A model generated the notes under the pieces. The model did not search any database. It had not been told where the DNA came from and worked only from the letters and a program-made list of their open reading frames with translations. From NCBI GenBank assembly GCA_904419945.1, contig CAJFTM010000001.1, positions 1 to 64,000 on the forward strand: a stretch of 64,000 bases of DNA, written 5' to 3'. Both the position numbers and the translations under genes were made by a program. The stretch is from an uncultured Clostridia bacterium. GTDB taxonomy: Bacteria; Bacillota; Clostridia; Christensenellales; Borkfalkiaceae. Shown one piece after another: positions 9,030 to 24,701 of the stretch. The number at the start of each line of letters is the position of its first letter. Position 1 is the first letter of the stretch.

Positions 9030-9403
9030 AGGAAAAATCGGAGCAGAAAGTCAATGAGCTGGTCGACCGTTCTATGCAGAATTTGAGTGAATTGGTCGAT
9101 GTCGATCATGTGGTCGGCGCACCCATCGTCACGGCGAGCGGATTTCAGGTGATTCCCGTTTCGCGCGTTACGGTCGGCTACCTCGCGGGGGGCGGAGACC
9201 TCGGAGAGATCAAGGTGATCAAGGACGGGGAAAGCGTCCCCTTCGCGGGCGGCAGCGGGGTGGTCGTCTCTCTCAAACCGGCAGGTTTTATCGTAGATGA
9301 GGGAAAGGGCTGCCGCTATATCCGAGCGGGAGAGGATCCTCTCGACAACCTCATCGATAAGGCCTCCGAATGGGTGGGGACACTTTCGGGCAGGAATGAC
9401 TGA
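9026..9403 (+). CDS. gerW: Spore protein GerW (YtfJ family)
   Basis: 125 residues, normal length. GerW/YtfJ is a small spore protein; in Bacillus it affects [11 protein letters not shown] with L-alanine. Characteristic segments are VVGAPIVTASGFQVIPVSRVT, the glycine-rich GYLAGGGDLGE and GGSGVVVSLKP. GGAGG at 9011-9015 sets ATG 9026, which overlaps the DUF2953 stop, indicating coupling. Its own stop overlaps the start of the second carboxypeptidase by eight bases. Confidence 0.93.
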   Translation: MKEKSEQKVNELVDRSMQNLSELVDVDHVVGAPIVTASGFQVIPVSRVTVGYLAGGGDLGEIKVIKDGESVPFAGGSGVVVSLKPAGFIVDEGKGCRYIRAGEDPLDNLIDKASEWVGTLSGRND

Positions 9404-10577
9404 TCGCACGCCTGTTTTAGCAACGGATTCCGGGCTGGAGCCGATATCGATCGCGCGCCGCCCGTGCGCAGGCCGGGCGGCTGCCTGCCTGTTAGCGGCG
9501 CTGCTTGCATTTGCGGGGCTTTTCTTTTCGGGCCCGCACACCTCCTTTGCGGCGGAAACTTCGCGGGGAGAAGCCGTCGCCGAGGTCACGACCGGCCGCA
9601 TCCTGTATGAACACAACGGCGGAAGGCGGCTTCCCATGGCGAGTACGACCAAAGTCGTGACGGCGCTCACCGTGATCGCCGGCGGCGGATTGGACGAGGT
9701 CGTTGCGATCCCGCGCGAAGCGGTCGGGGTCGAGGGGTCAAGCGTGTACTTGCAGGAAGGAGAGCGTTGGACAGTGCTCGATCTTCTCTACGGGCTGTTG
9801 CTGCGTTCGGGCAATGACTGTGCCATAGCTCTCGCATTGCATTGTGCGGGCAGCGTCGAAGCGTTTGCCGAGCGCATGAACGTTCTCGCTCTCACCTGCG
9901 GGGCGGAGGATAGCCGTTTTGTCAATCCGCACGGCCTGCCCGCGGAGGGGCATTATACGACTGCCTGCGACCTCTGCCGCATCGCAGCCTGTGCCATGCG
10001 CGATGAAACCTTTCGTTCGATCGTCTCCTGTCGCTCGCACCGCGTGCCGGATGGCGGAGCGGGGGTGCGCGTACTCCACAATAAAAATAAATTTTTACAA
10101 AATTATGCGGGCGCGGACGGAGTCAAGACGGGGTATACGAAAGAGGCGGGGCGCTGTCTGGTCGCCTCGGCCGAGCGTGACGGCATGCGCGCCGTCTCTG
10201 TCGTGCTCGGCTGTCCGGATATGTACGGCCGCAGCGCAGAGTTGCTGGACGGCGCTTTTTCCCGTTATAAAATGCATCCGCTGTTTCGGGCGGAGGAGTA
10301 TCTGCGCACCGTCGCTGCGGGGAAGAGCGGCAAAAACTGCCGCTGCGGCTGCGCGCACAGCTTTTCGTACCCCTTGGCAGAGGGAGAAGAAGAGTTGGTC
10401 CGCATCGAGGAAGATCTGCCCGCATCTCTGCCTCTTCCCGTACGGGCAGGGCAGCCTGTCGGAAATTTGAAGATTTTCTTCGCAAATCAGTTGCTTTTTT
10501 CGCAGAAAATCGTTACTATAGAGAGTGTGAATCAGGGCATCCTCGACATCTTGCGAGCGATCGCCGAAAAGTACTGA
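9396..10577 (+). CDS. D-alanyl-D-alanine carboxypeptidase, second copy
   Basis: 393 residues. The N-terminus has an arginine-rich stretch followed by a signal/anchor segment (CLLAALLAFAGLFFSG, about residues 31-46). Catalytic motifs are STTK (Ser83-Lys86), SGN (138-140) and KTG (244-246), so it should be active. An insertion at about residues 308-316 carries a cluster of cysteines (GKNCRCGCAH), unusual for an exported PBP. ATG 9396 lies inside the end of gerW, implying coupling to a sporulation operon and a likely role in cortex or germ-wall maturation. The neighbouring paralogue at 7192 is only moderately similar. Confidence 0.92.
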   Translation: MTDRTPVLATDSGLEPISIARRPCAGRAAACLLAALLAFAGLFFSGPHTSFAAETSRGEAVAEVTTGRILYEHNGGRRLPMASTTKVVTALTVIAGGGLDEVVAIPREAVGVEGSSVYLQEGERWTVLDLLYGLLLRSGNDCAIALALHCAGSVEAFAERMNVLALTCGAEDSRFVNPHGLPAEGHYTTACDLCRIAACAMRDETFRSIVSCRSHRVPDGGAGVRVLHNKNKFLQNYAGADGVKTGYTKEAGRCLVASAERDGMRAVSVVLGCPDMYGRSAELLDGAFSRYKMHPLFRAEEYLRTVAAGKSGKNCRCGCAHSFSYPLAEGEEELVRIEEDLPASLPLPVRAGQPVGNLKIFFANQLLFSQKIVTIESVNQGILDILRAIAEKY

Positions 10578-10585
10578 GGAAGAGC

Positions 10586-11287
10586 ATGAGAATCAACAAA
10601 TATCTCGCAGAGTGCGGCGTCGCGAGTCGCCGCGCCTGTGACAAGCTGATCGCAGAAGGGCACGTCAAAGTCAACGGCAAAGTTGCAGCGCTGGGGGAGG
10701 ACGTCCGCGACGGGGACGATGTCACCGTCGACGGAAACGCCGTCCGCCGCCGCCTTTCGCACAGCTATTACCTGATGAATAAGCCGAAGGGATATGTCTG
10801 TACCGTCAAGGATGACAAGGACCGCAAGACGGTCATGCAGCTGCTCCCTGCGGGGGCAGGGCGGCTTTTCCCCGTCGGCAGGCTGGATTACGATACGGAG
10901 GGCATGCTGCTCTTTACAGACGACGGTGATCTCGCTTTCCGCCTTACACACCCCAAAAACGAGATCGAAAAGACGTACCTCGTCAAGATCGAAGGGTTCA
11001 TTACCGATGCGGAGCTCAATCGCCTGCGCACGGGGATCGAGTTGGACGGTAAGATGACCAATAAGAGCCGTATCCGTCTGATCTCGATCGATAAGCGATT
11101 TACGAAACTGCACGTGACCATCCATGAGGGGCGCAACCGTCAGGTCCGTCGCATGTTCGAGGCGGTCGGCAAACATATCGTCTTTTTAAAGCGCATCAAG
11201 ATCGGCGATATGGGCCTCGGTTCGCTCGAGCGCGGCGCTGTGCGCAAACTGACGCCGGAAGAGATCTTTTATCTGACCAATCTTTGA
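10586..11287 (+). CDS. rluB: 23S rRNA pseudouridine synthase RluB-type
   Basis: 233 residues: an N-terminal S4 RNA-binding domain (MRINKYLAECGVASRRACDK, about 1-60) and an RsuA/RluB catalytic domain. The catalytic aspartate is in GRLDYDTEGMLLFTDDGD, and the conserved HEGRNRQVRRMFEAVGK follows. RluB isomerises a uridine near the peptidyl-transferase centre. It begins eight bases after the carboxypeptidase stop; in many Clostridia rluB follows this gerW/dac cluster. Ended by terminator 11316-11343. Confidence 0.94.
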   Translation: MRINKYLAECGVASRRACDKLIAEGHVKVNGKVAALGEDVRDGDDVTVDGNAVRRRLSHSYYLMNKPKGYVCTVKDDKDRKTVMQLLPAGAGRLFPVGRLDYDTEGMLLFTDDGDLAFRLTHPKNEIEKTYLVKIEGFITDAELNRLRTGIELDGKMTNKSRIRLISIDKRFTKLHVTIHEGRNRQVRRMFEAVGKHIVFLKRIKIGDMGLGSLERGAVRKLTPEEIFYLTNL

Positions 11288-11315
11288 GAAAAAGCGGAGT
11301 GAAGTAAAAAAGGGC

Positions 11316-11355
11316 GGGCGCCGCGGCTGTTGCCGCGGCGCCCGTTCCTTTTTTA
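11316..11355 (+). terminator. Bidirectional terminator between rluB and radA
   Basis: A perfect 12-bp GC stem (11316-11327 with 11332-11343) and TGTT loop. It is flanked by A-rich sequence on the left and CCTTTTTT on the right, so it can stop transcripts from both convergent genes. Confidence 0.85.
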
Positions 11356-11386
11356 TCTTCAACCCCTCAAAAAATTTTTATGCAGA

Positions 11387-11403
11387 GTACTCTGTGTGGC
11401 ATA
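11387..11403 (+). repeat. Intergenic 17-base motif, copy B
   Basis: GTACTCTGTGTGGCATA. The core lies within the perfect 12-base palindrome CAGAGTACTCTG (11383-11394) and is flanked by TTTTTATG and TAAAA. It is between the rluB terminator and the radA stop. Confidence 0.5.
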
Positions 11404-11419
11404 AAAGCGATGAATTTCG

Positions 11420-12796
11420 TTACTTTTGCGATGGGAATAGTTTGGCGATCATGCCGCTCACATAGTGGACGGGTATGAGTTCGATGCGGTCCTCAAATTT
11501 TTTGACGCTCTTAAAATTTTTCCCGGGGAAAAGGACGCGCTTGAATCCCATCTTGACGCACTCATTGACGCGCTTTTCGGCGAATGTCACGCCGCGCACT
11601 TCGCCCGTTAAACCGACTTCGCCGAACACGGCGGTATACTTGTCGATGGGAATATTTTTATATCCGCTCGCCAGCGCCGCGCACACGGCGAGGTCGACGG
11701 CCGGTTCGTTCAGGCGGATGCCGCCCATCGCATTGAGGTAGACGTCCAGGTTGGAAAAGGAGAGGGAGCATCTCTTTTCGAGTACGGCGATGAGCAGTAC
11801 CAGCTTATTGTAATCGATGCCGAGCGGCATGCGCCGCGGCAGGCCGTAAGCCGTCTTTGTGGCGAGTGTCTGCAGTTCGACCATCATGCAGCGGTTTCCC
11901 GTTTCTGCGGGCATCACGCAGCTGCCCGCCGCCTCTCCGCGGGTTTCGGAGAGGAAGATCCCCGAATAGTCCGAAATGCCGAAGATCCCTTCGCCCGTCA
12001 TCTCGAATACGCCCACTTCCTGCACCGAACCGAAGCGGTTTTTGTAGGCGCGCAGGATCTTGAAATTTTCTTCCCGCTCTCCTTCAAAGTAGAGCACGGT
12101 GTCCATGATGTGTTCGAGGACTTTCGGCCCGGCGAGCGATCCCTCCTTGGTCACGTGCCCGACGATGAAGAAGGTGATGCCGCGGCTCTTGGCGATGCGC
12201 TGCAATTTTCCGGCGCATTCGCGCACTTGGCCGACGCTCCCGGCCGCGCTGGACAGTTCGCTCGTATACACCGCCTGGATCGAGTCGATGACGACGAATT
12301 TTTCCTCTTCGATCGCCTCTTCGATGTCTTCAAGGCAGGTCTCATTCAGGAGGAGAAGGTTGGAAGAATCCAGTTTCAGCCGAGAGCAGCGCATTTTGAC
12401 CTGCGAGCAGCTCTCTTCGGCAGAGACATACAGGACTCTGTGCGCGCGCGACAGGTGCGCCGCAACTTCCGTCAGCAGCGTGCTCTTGCCGATGCCCGGG
12501 TCGCCGCCGATCAGTACCAACGAGCCGGGCACGATGCCGCCTCCCAGTACGGTATCCAGTTCCGCGATCCCGGAAGAGATGCGGTCAAAGCGTTCCTCCT
12601 GCACTTGCGAGAGGGGAACGGGGCGCCGAACGCTCGCCGAGCGCTCGCGCTTTTCTTTTTTCGCGGCGGGCGCGGGCGTTTGTGCGATCTCCTCGACGAG
12701 CGTGCCGAACTTCCCGCAGCCGGGGCATCGGCCAAGCCACTGCGGGCTCTGTGCGCCGCATTCCGAGCAGATATAAATGGATTTCGATTTAGCCAA
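11420..12796 (-). CDS. radA: DNA repair protein RadA
   Basis: 458 residues, full length. RadA (Sms) is a RecA-like branch-migration helicase for recombination intermediates. N-terminal zinc finger (CSECGAQSPQWLGRCPGCG, residues 10-28), Walker A GGDPGIGKST, the RadA-specific KNRFG motif, and a C-terminal Lon-protease-like domain are all present. The start is TTG 12796 with AGGAG nine bases upstream. It overlaps the CAT-like stop (12789) by eight bases, so it is translationally coupled and is the last gene of the rqcP-to-radA operon. Confidence 0.97.
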   Translation of the reverse strand: MAKSKSIYICSECGAQSPQWLGRCPGCGKFGTLVEEIAQTPAPAAKKEKRERSASVRRPVPLSQVQEERFDRISSGIAELDTVLGGGIVPGSLVLIGGDPGIGKSTLLTEVAAHLSRAHRVLYVSAEESCSQVKMRCSRLKLDSSNLLLLNETCLEDIEEAIEEEKFVVIDSIQAVYTSELSSAAGSVGQVRECAGKLQRIAKSRGITFFIVGHVTKEGSLAGPKVLEHIMDTVLYFEGEREENFKILRAYKNRFGSVQEVGVFEMTGEGIFGISDYSGIFLSETRGEAAGSCVMPAETGNRCMMVELQTLATKTAYGLPRRMPLGIDYNKLVLLIAVLEKRCSLSFSNLDVYLNAMGGIRLNEPAVDLAVCAALASGYKNIPIDKYTAVFGEVGLTGEVRGVTFAEKRVNECVKMGFKRVLFPGKNFKSVKKFEDRIELIPVHYVSGMIAKLFPSQK

Positions 12797-13730
12797 TGTG
12801 TGTCGCTCCTTCGTTCACATGATCGATCGTGTCCTGCAATCGGTTCAAAAATTGTGCCGCATGGTTACCGTCCATCTGTACGTGATGGAACTGAAAGGAC
12901 AGCGGCAGCGTCACCTTACCAAAGTGACGGCGATACTTCCCCCAAATCAGGAAGGGGTTGTTGTAGATGCCCGCATAGAGATTGACGGCGCAGTCGATCT
13001 CACTGTCGACGAGGGCAGAGGTGCCGATCACCATATATTCCTCGCCCAGTTCCAGCGGTTTGCCCGTAGCCGAAACCTCGGCGGTCCTTCTGCGGTATTC
13101 GGCGTCGAAGAGGCGCATATCCTTTTCCCACGGAATGTCGCAGGTGGCGATGCCGTCCTCTGCCGTACGGACGACGACGTTGACGGCGAGGCGTTCAAAC
13201 TGCATCAGTTTGCCCTGCACGGGAAGCAGAAAAAACGGTTCCGTCATCGCTGCCGCTTTGCCGATGCACCAGCACAGCAGCATATTGAACGGAAACCCCT
13301 GTCGCCGTTCCATGCGGACGAGAGGGGTCACGTTCAACGTCCGGCACAGCGTCACCATCGGCATGGGCGCGTTCATCCATAACGCAAAGGCCTCCGCCCT
13401 CTTCGTCTTTTGCGGATCGATCTCTTTCACGGCTCCATCTCCCTCTTTATACTCTTGCATTCCCGCAAGCAGGGGTGCGATATCGGAGAGCACGCTCTCT
13501 TCGTTCTCGTAAAAACTGAGTCGGTTGTCCGTTCCCTGCCACCAATATTCCTGTTCGTATTCGTCAAAGGTCAGTGCTTGGTCGAGGTAGGAGTAGGTCC
13601 CGTCCTCACGCTGCCAGATGAGTATGCGATGTTTTTTGTCCTCGCTGAAAAAACCGCGCACGATCGCTGCGCCCTCCGGCATGGCGCGCCAGCGCCAAAA
13701 CAGGTTTTCGGGATATCGGTCCTTTGGCAT
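12789..13730 (-). CDS. CAT-like acyltransferase with N-terminal extension
   Basis: 313 residues. The C-terminal about 210 residues match the chloramphenicol acetyltransferase (CatA) fold: the catalytic HHVQMDG (His282-His283, Asp287-Gly288) and PLSFQFHH strand are intact, as is FGKVTLPLS. Acetyl-CoA-dependent O-acylation is therefore likely, but the acceptor cannot be inferred. About 100 extra N-terminal residues, rich in Trp/Tyr and acidic residues (FWRWRAMPEG, EQEYWWQGTDN), have no counterpart in standard CATs of about 215 residues. GGAGG five bases before ATG 13730 sets the start, 14 bases after ispDF. The stop overlaps the radA start. The operon position suggests a housekeeping rather than an acquired-resistance role. 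Confidence 0.85.
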   Translation of the reverse strand: MPKDRYPENLFWRWRAMPEGAAIVRGFFSEDKKHRILIWQREDGTYSYLDQALTFDEYEQEYWWQGTDNRLSFYENEESVLSDIAPLLAGMQEYKEGDGAVKEIDPQKTKRAEAFALWMNAPMPMVTLCRTLNVTPLVRMERRQGFPFNMLLCWCIGKAAAMTEPFFLLPVQGKLMQFERLAVNVVVRTAEDGIATCDIPWEKDMRLFDAEYRRRTAEVSATGKPLELGEEYMVIGTSALVDSEIDCAVNLYAGIYNNPFLIWGKYRRHFGKVTLPLSFQFHHVQMDGNHAAQFLNRLQDTIDHVNEGATHIG

Positions 13731-13744
13731 GTTTTCCTCCGGAG

Positions 13745-14878
13745 TCAAACTGACTGTATCAGCGCGTTCGCGATCACGGTGATGCCTTCACCGCGGCCGA
13801 GGTATCCCAGCCCCTCATTGGTGCCCGCCGATATGCCGACGGCGCTCTCCGCAATGCCGAGGGCGCGCGCGATGTTCGCTTTCATTTGCCCGATGTGCGG
13901 CGCCAGTTTTGGAGATTCCGCCACGATCGCCGCCGATACATTCCCGACGGAAAATCCGGCGTCTTCGAGCAGCTGCCGCACCTTTTGGAGCAGAGCGAGG
14001 CTGTCCGCGCCCGCCAGCTGCGGGTCGGTATCGGGGAAGTAGTGCCCGATATCCGGAAGCCCCGCCGCCGAAAGGAGAGCGTCCATGACAGCGTGGCACA
14101 GCACGTCCCCGTCGCTGTGCGCGCGCAGTCCGGTCGAGGAGTCAATTTTCACGCCGCCCAGCACGATGTGTTTGCCGTCCGCACCGAATGCGTGCGTATC
14201 CGCGCCGATGCCCGTGCGCATTTCATGCATACAGAAATCCTCCGCAAATGTGAGTTTTTGGTTGACCGGATCCCCTTTGAAAAGCCGAGGCGGTGCGATG
14301 TATTGGCGATACAGGCCCGAATCGTCCGTAAAATGGTCTTCGGGAGACATTTTGCGGTAAGCGGCGAGCAGTTCGCGGAAGGAAAATCCCTGCGGCGTCT
14401 GTACGGTGAACAGCCCTTCGCGCGGCACGCTTGCCTGGATGAATCCGCTCTCTGCGCGCGCGGCGGTATCCGTGCAGGGCAGGGCGCAGACGGCGCTGCC
14501 GAACTGCCGCACGGTGCGGATGCAGTCGCCGATGATCCTCTGCGTAACGAAGGGCCGAGCGCCGTCGTGGACGAGCACGTAGTCGGGCGGGCAGGGGAGC
14601 GCGGCGAGCGCTTCGAGCGCATTTTGTACAGACTGCGCGCGCGTCTCTCCTCCCTCGACAAGGAAGGTGTTTGGGAAACGGCACAGTTCTTGCTCGATCG
14701 CTTCCCGGTCCGCGCCGCTCACGCAGACGGCGATGCCCGCGATATTTTCGTTGCGGGCAAAGGCCGAAACGGTGCGGGCGAGCACGGTCTGTCCGCCCAT
14801 CCTTTGCAGGAGTTTATTGTTTGCAAATCCCGCGCGCGAACCGCTGCCCGCCGCGGGGATGATGGTATAAATGTTCAA
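13745..14878 (-). CDS. ispDF: Bifunctional IspD-IspF (MEP pathway)
   Basis: 377 residues, a fusion of 2-C-methyl-D-erythritol 4-phosphate cytidylyltransferase (about 1-215) and 2-C-methyl-D-erythritol 2,4-cyclodiphosphate synthase (about 218-377). IspD shows the CTP-binding IIPAAGSGSR at residues 6-15 and VHDGARPFV. IspF shows GIGADTHAF, the metal-binding HSDGDVLCHAVMDALL and ISAGTNEGLG. It catalyses two non-consecutive steps of isoprenoid precursor synthesis. The start is TTG 14878 behind an AAAGGA site; the ATG 14 bases upstream is out of frame. Confidence 0.97.
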   Translation of the reverse strand: MNIYTIIPAAGSGSRAGFANNKLLQRMGGQTVLARTVSAFARNENIAGIAVCVSGADREAIEQELCRFPNTFLVEGGETRAQSVQNALEALAALPCPPDYVLVHDGARPFVTQRIIGDCIRTVRQFGSAVCALPCTDTAARAESGFIQASVPREGLFTVQTPQGFSFRELLAAYRKMSPEDHFTDDSGLYRQYIAPPRLFKGDPVNQKLTFAEDFCMHEMRTGIGADTHAFGADGKHIVLGGVKIDSSTGLRAHSDGDVLCHAVMDALLSAAGLPDIGHYFPDTDPQLAGADSLALLQKVRQLLEDAGFSVGNVSAAIVAESPKLAPHIGQMKANIARALGIAESAVGISAGTNEGLGYLGRGEGITVIANALIQSV

Positions 14879-14970
14879 GGGTCATTCCTTTCCGAATTTT
14901 TTCAAAAGGGATTTGTTGGTGTATGTTGTGGCACGGGCGGCCGATGCGGCGGTCCGCTCGCGGCCTTTTG

Positions 14971-15519
14971 TTAAACGTGGCATTCGAGCGGCCGGTCGAA
15001 CGGTTCTCGCCGCGCGCGTTCCGCGTCGGTCTCCGGCGCGTCGGTACAGCCCATCGCGGCATAAAAGGCCTGGCTTTCCACGGCCGGATGCGAGGAGATA
15101 TAGAGTTTTTCGGCGCCTTGTGCTTTTGCCCAAACTTTAACGTACAGGAAAAGTTTTCGGCCGAGGCCCGCGTGCCGCAGTTCCTCGGAAACGTGCAAGG
15201 AAGTCAATTCCCGATATTGGCCGCCGCTGCCGAACGGCCGCCCCTCGACGGAAGCGAATCCCTTCAGCTGTCCGTTCAAAAATGCGCCGAACACAGCCCC
15301 GCCCGCGTGCACGGTATTGCGCAAGCATTGGATCAAAAATGTATAATCGCTCTCGTTCCAATCCTCGACAGAGGGGGCGAGGGTTTCCCGCCAATCGCCG
15401 TCGATGCGGCGCAGACAGAGCGTCACTTTCTGTCTTCTCGAAAAATGAGAAAAGAGCGGAAGGGCGATCTCCGCTTCTTGCAGGGGACGTATGGCCGCGT
15501 CAATCTTTGATGATCTCAT
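14971..15519 (-). CDS. GNAT-family N-acetyltransferase
   Basis: About 182 residues. The GNAT acetyl-CoA-binding segment is clear: a beta-strand ending ELTSLHVSEEL followed by RHAGLGRKLFLYVKVWAK (R-x-x-G-x-G/A type), then EKLYISSHPAVESQAFYAAMGC, the usual beta5-alpha4 region. The substrate is unknown. The start is uncertain: ATG 15519 lies inside rqcP with no clear ribosome binding site, and the frame also contains an upstream ATG at 15537. Coupling to rqcP is likely. A gap of about 90 bases separates it from ispDF. Confidence 0.8.
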   Translation of the reverse strand: MRSSKIDAAIRPLQEAEIALPLFSHFSRRQKVTLCLRRIDGDWRETLAPSVEDWNESDYTFLIQCLRNTVHAGGAVFGAFLNGQLKGFASVEGRPFGSGGQYRELTSLHVSEELRHAGLGRKLFLYVKVWAKAQGAEKLYISSHPAVESQAFYAAMGCTDAPETDAERARREPFDRPLECHV

Positions 15520-15745
15520 ACAACTCTGCGGCCTCATCCTTTTTGACCGTCTCTTTCAGCTGCAAAACGCGGAATTTCAGCGAACCCGCCGCAAAGGCGA
15601 GTTCGACTACGTCGCCCGCTTTCAGCTGATAGGCGGGCTTCACGTCCCGCCCGTTTACGCTCACTTTGCCCGCTTTGCAGGCGTCGCCGGCGACGGTGCG
15701 GCGCTTTAAGATGCGCGAGACCTTCAAAAACTTATCGATGCGCAA
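15500..15745 (-). CDS. rqcP: RqcP, ribosome quality-control S4 protein
   Basis: 81 residues consisting almost entirely of an S4 RNA-binding domain (LRIDKFLKVSRILKRRTVAGDACKAGKV at the start, read as Met-initiated). Size and sequence match RqcP (YabO), which binds stalled 50S subunits with RqcH and supports C-terminal alanine tailing. The start is TTG 15745 with GGAGG (15757-15753) seven bases upstream. It heads the minus-strand operon ending with radA. Its functional partner rqcH is 24 kb away at 39447-41129. Confidence 0.88.
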   Translation of the reverse strand: MRIDKFLKVSRILKRRTVAGDACKAGKVSVNGRDVKPAYQLKAGDVVELAFAAGSLKFRVLQLKETVKKDEAAELYEIIKD

Positions 15746-15872
15746 AAGGGGACCTCCGGTGCCGCAGAATCAAAAATCGCCCGCCCGCTGTGCGGCGGTC
15801 GGGATTTTCTGTCGAAAAGGCGGCGTTTTTCTGTATTTTGAAAAAATTTCGCGGTCTGAACCGCAAAACGAG

Positions 15873-15901
15873 TTGACAATTTTTGCAAAATTTAATATAA
15901 T
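15873..15901 (+). promoter_or_regulatory. Consensus sigma-A promoter for rpoBC
   Basis: A perfect TTGACA (15873-15878), a 17-base AT-rich spacer and a perfect TATAAT (15896-15901). It is the strongest promoter in the window and leaves a leader of about 280 bases before rpoB. Confidence 0.9.
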
Positions 15902-16099
15902 ACCGAACTGTATCTATTATGGAGTATAATGTGCATTTTGTCTGTTATCTTCTCTTTTGCAGAGAAAAACAGCGGGCAGCGCCGTACGCTCTTCTATAAT
16001 ATGGATAGAGCCGGCTGCGGTGCGGGGGAGATCCTTTGCGGAACTCTGTATGCAACATTATACCGCAAAACTCCGGAGTTGTAAAGAGGCGGAGGATAA

Positions 16100-16171
16100 A
16101 TGAGCGAAAAAATTTTTTTCGCGTCTGCCGAATGTCGCCGTGGTGTTTCGCGTACCGGGAATCGAAAATAA
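16100..16171 (+). CDS. Possible 23-codon leader peptide upstream of rpoB
   Basis: ATG 16100 is preceded by GGCGGAGGATAA, a near-perfect ribosome binding site with GGAGG four bases from the ATG. The peptide reads MSEKIFFASAECRRGVSRTG then NRK. Codons 3-8 overlap the self-complementary GCGAAAAAATTTTTTTCGC (16103-16121), which could pair or cause slippage. It ends 18 bases before the rpoB ATG. The ribosome binding site is the main evidence; conservation is unknown. Confidence 0.4.
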   Translation: MSEKIFFASAECRRGVSRTGNRK

Positions 16172-16189
16172 TTTAGGAGCGTGTGTTTG

Positions 16190-20218
<4,029 letters not shown>

Positions 20219-20233
20219 AGCGGGAGGTATTGT

Positions 20234-24016
<3,783 letters not shown>

Positions 24017-24029
24017 TCCGATCAAACAG

Positions 24030-24058
24030 AGCCCGCCCCATTTTAGGGGCGGGCTTTT
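24030..24058 (+). terminator. Terminator of rpoBC
   Basis: A perfect 10-bp stem AGCCCGCCCC/GGGGCGGGCT with a 6-base loop, then TTTT, 13 bases after the rpoC stop. Confidence 0.85.
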
Positions 24059-24092
24059 GACTCTATTTGGCTGTAAGGCCGAGGAGAAGATT

Positions 24093-24500
24093 ATGAAAAA
24101 ACATTTGCAAGTTGTCGGCGCTGTCGTATTGCGGAACGGAGAGGTGCTCGCCGCCAAGCGCGGCGAGAGCCGTTATTCGTATGTCGCGCATAAATATGAA
24201 TTCGTAGGAGGGAAGGTTGAACCGGGCGAGACGGACGAGCAGGCGCTCGCACGCGAATTGCGCGAAGAGCTGCGCGTCGAGGCGCGCGTGCTCGCTCCGT
24301 TTGCTTCCGTCACGCACGAATATCCCGATTTTATTGTCACGCTCCGAACTTATCTGTGTGAATTCCTGTCCGAGTTCTGCAATACGGAACACGAATCGTT
24401 GGAGTGGATGCCCGTTGCCGCGCTCGATCCCGCCGCATGGGCGCCCGCCGATGCGCCCATCGTCGAGAAGCTGCGCGTCGGAGGGAATTCCGCATCATAA
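24093..24500 (+). CDS. Nudix hydrolase, MutT/NudG-like
   Basis: 135 residues. The Nudix box G-x5-E-x7-REUxEE is complete: GGKVEPGETDEQALARELRE followed by EL. The KRGESRYSYVAHKYEFVGGK lead-in and overall size resemble MutT/NudG enzymes that hydrolyse oxidised or non-standard nucleoside triphosphates. GAGGAGAAGATT precedes ATG 24093. It is separated from rpoC by a strong terminator, so expression is either weak readthrough or from an unseen promoter. Confidence 0.88.
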   Translation: MKKHLQVVGAVVLRNGEVLAAKRGESRYSYVAHKYEFVGGKVEPGETDEQALARELREELRVEARVLAPFASVTHEYPDFIVTLRTYLCEFLSEFCNTEHESLEWMPVAALDPAAWAPADAPIVEKLRVGGNSAS

Positions 24501-24515
24501 TTTTATATTTGCGGA

Positions 24516-24532
24516 GTACTATGTGTAACATA
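24516..24532 (+). repeat. Intergenic 17-base motif, copy C
   Basis: GTACTATGTGTAACATA, preceded by TTTGCGGA and followed by ATATGG. It lies 15 bases after the Nudix stop and about 170 bases upstream of spoVAC. Confidence 0.5.
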
Positions 24533-24575
24533 ATATGGGCAATATTGTTGCCGCGACATCTGTTTCCCCCTCTCC

Positions 24576-24605
24576 GTATAAAAACAAATTTGCCTGCGCA
24601 TACTC
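24576..24605 (+). promoter_or_regulatory. Sigma-G-like promoter for spoVAC
   Basis: GTATA (24576-24580), an 18-base spacer and CATACTC (24599-24605), matching the forespore sigma-G pattern GYATR-N18-CATNMTA at all but the last base. spoVA genes are classically sigma-G dependent, and this lies about 100 bases before the gene. Confidence 0.5.
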
Positions 24606-24701
24606 TTGGCATGAAGAGGAAGATTTTGCCGACGGACGAAGTCAAGTCGCGCGATGAGCGCGAGAGCTGTATTCCCGCATTTGTTCCTGCGGAGGGAAGA
24701 C

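Larger units (their letters stand above)
15746..16189. other. Divergent intergenic region, rqcP/rpoB leader
   Basis: A 444-base gap. On the plus strand it holds the consensus promoter at 15873-15901, a leader of about 280 bases with the 12-base palindrome AACTCCGGAGTT (16069-16080) and a possible 23-codon leader peptide (16100-16171). An imperfect GC hairpin lies at 15774-15810. I could not identify a confident minus-strand promoter for rqcP. No tRNA or known riboswitch is recognisable. Confidence 0.6.
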
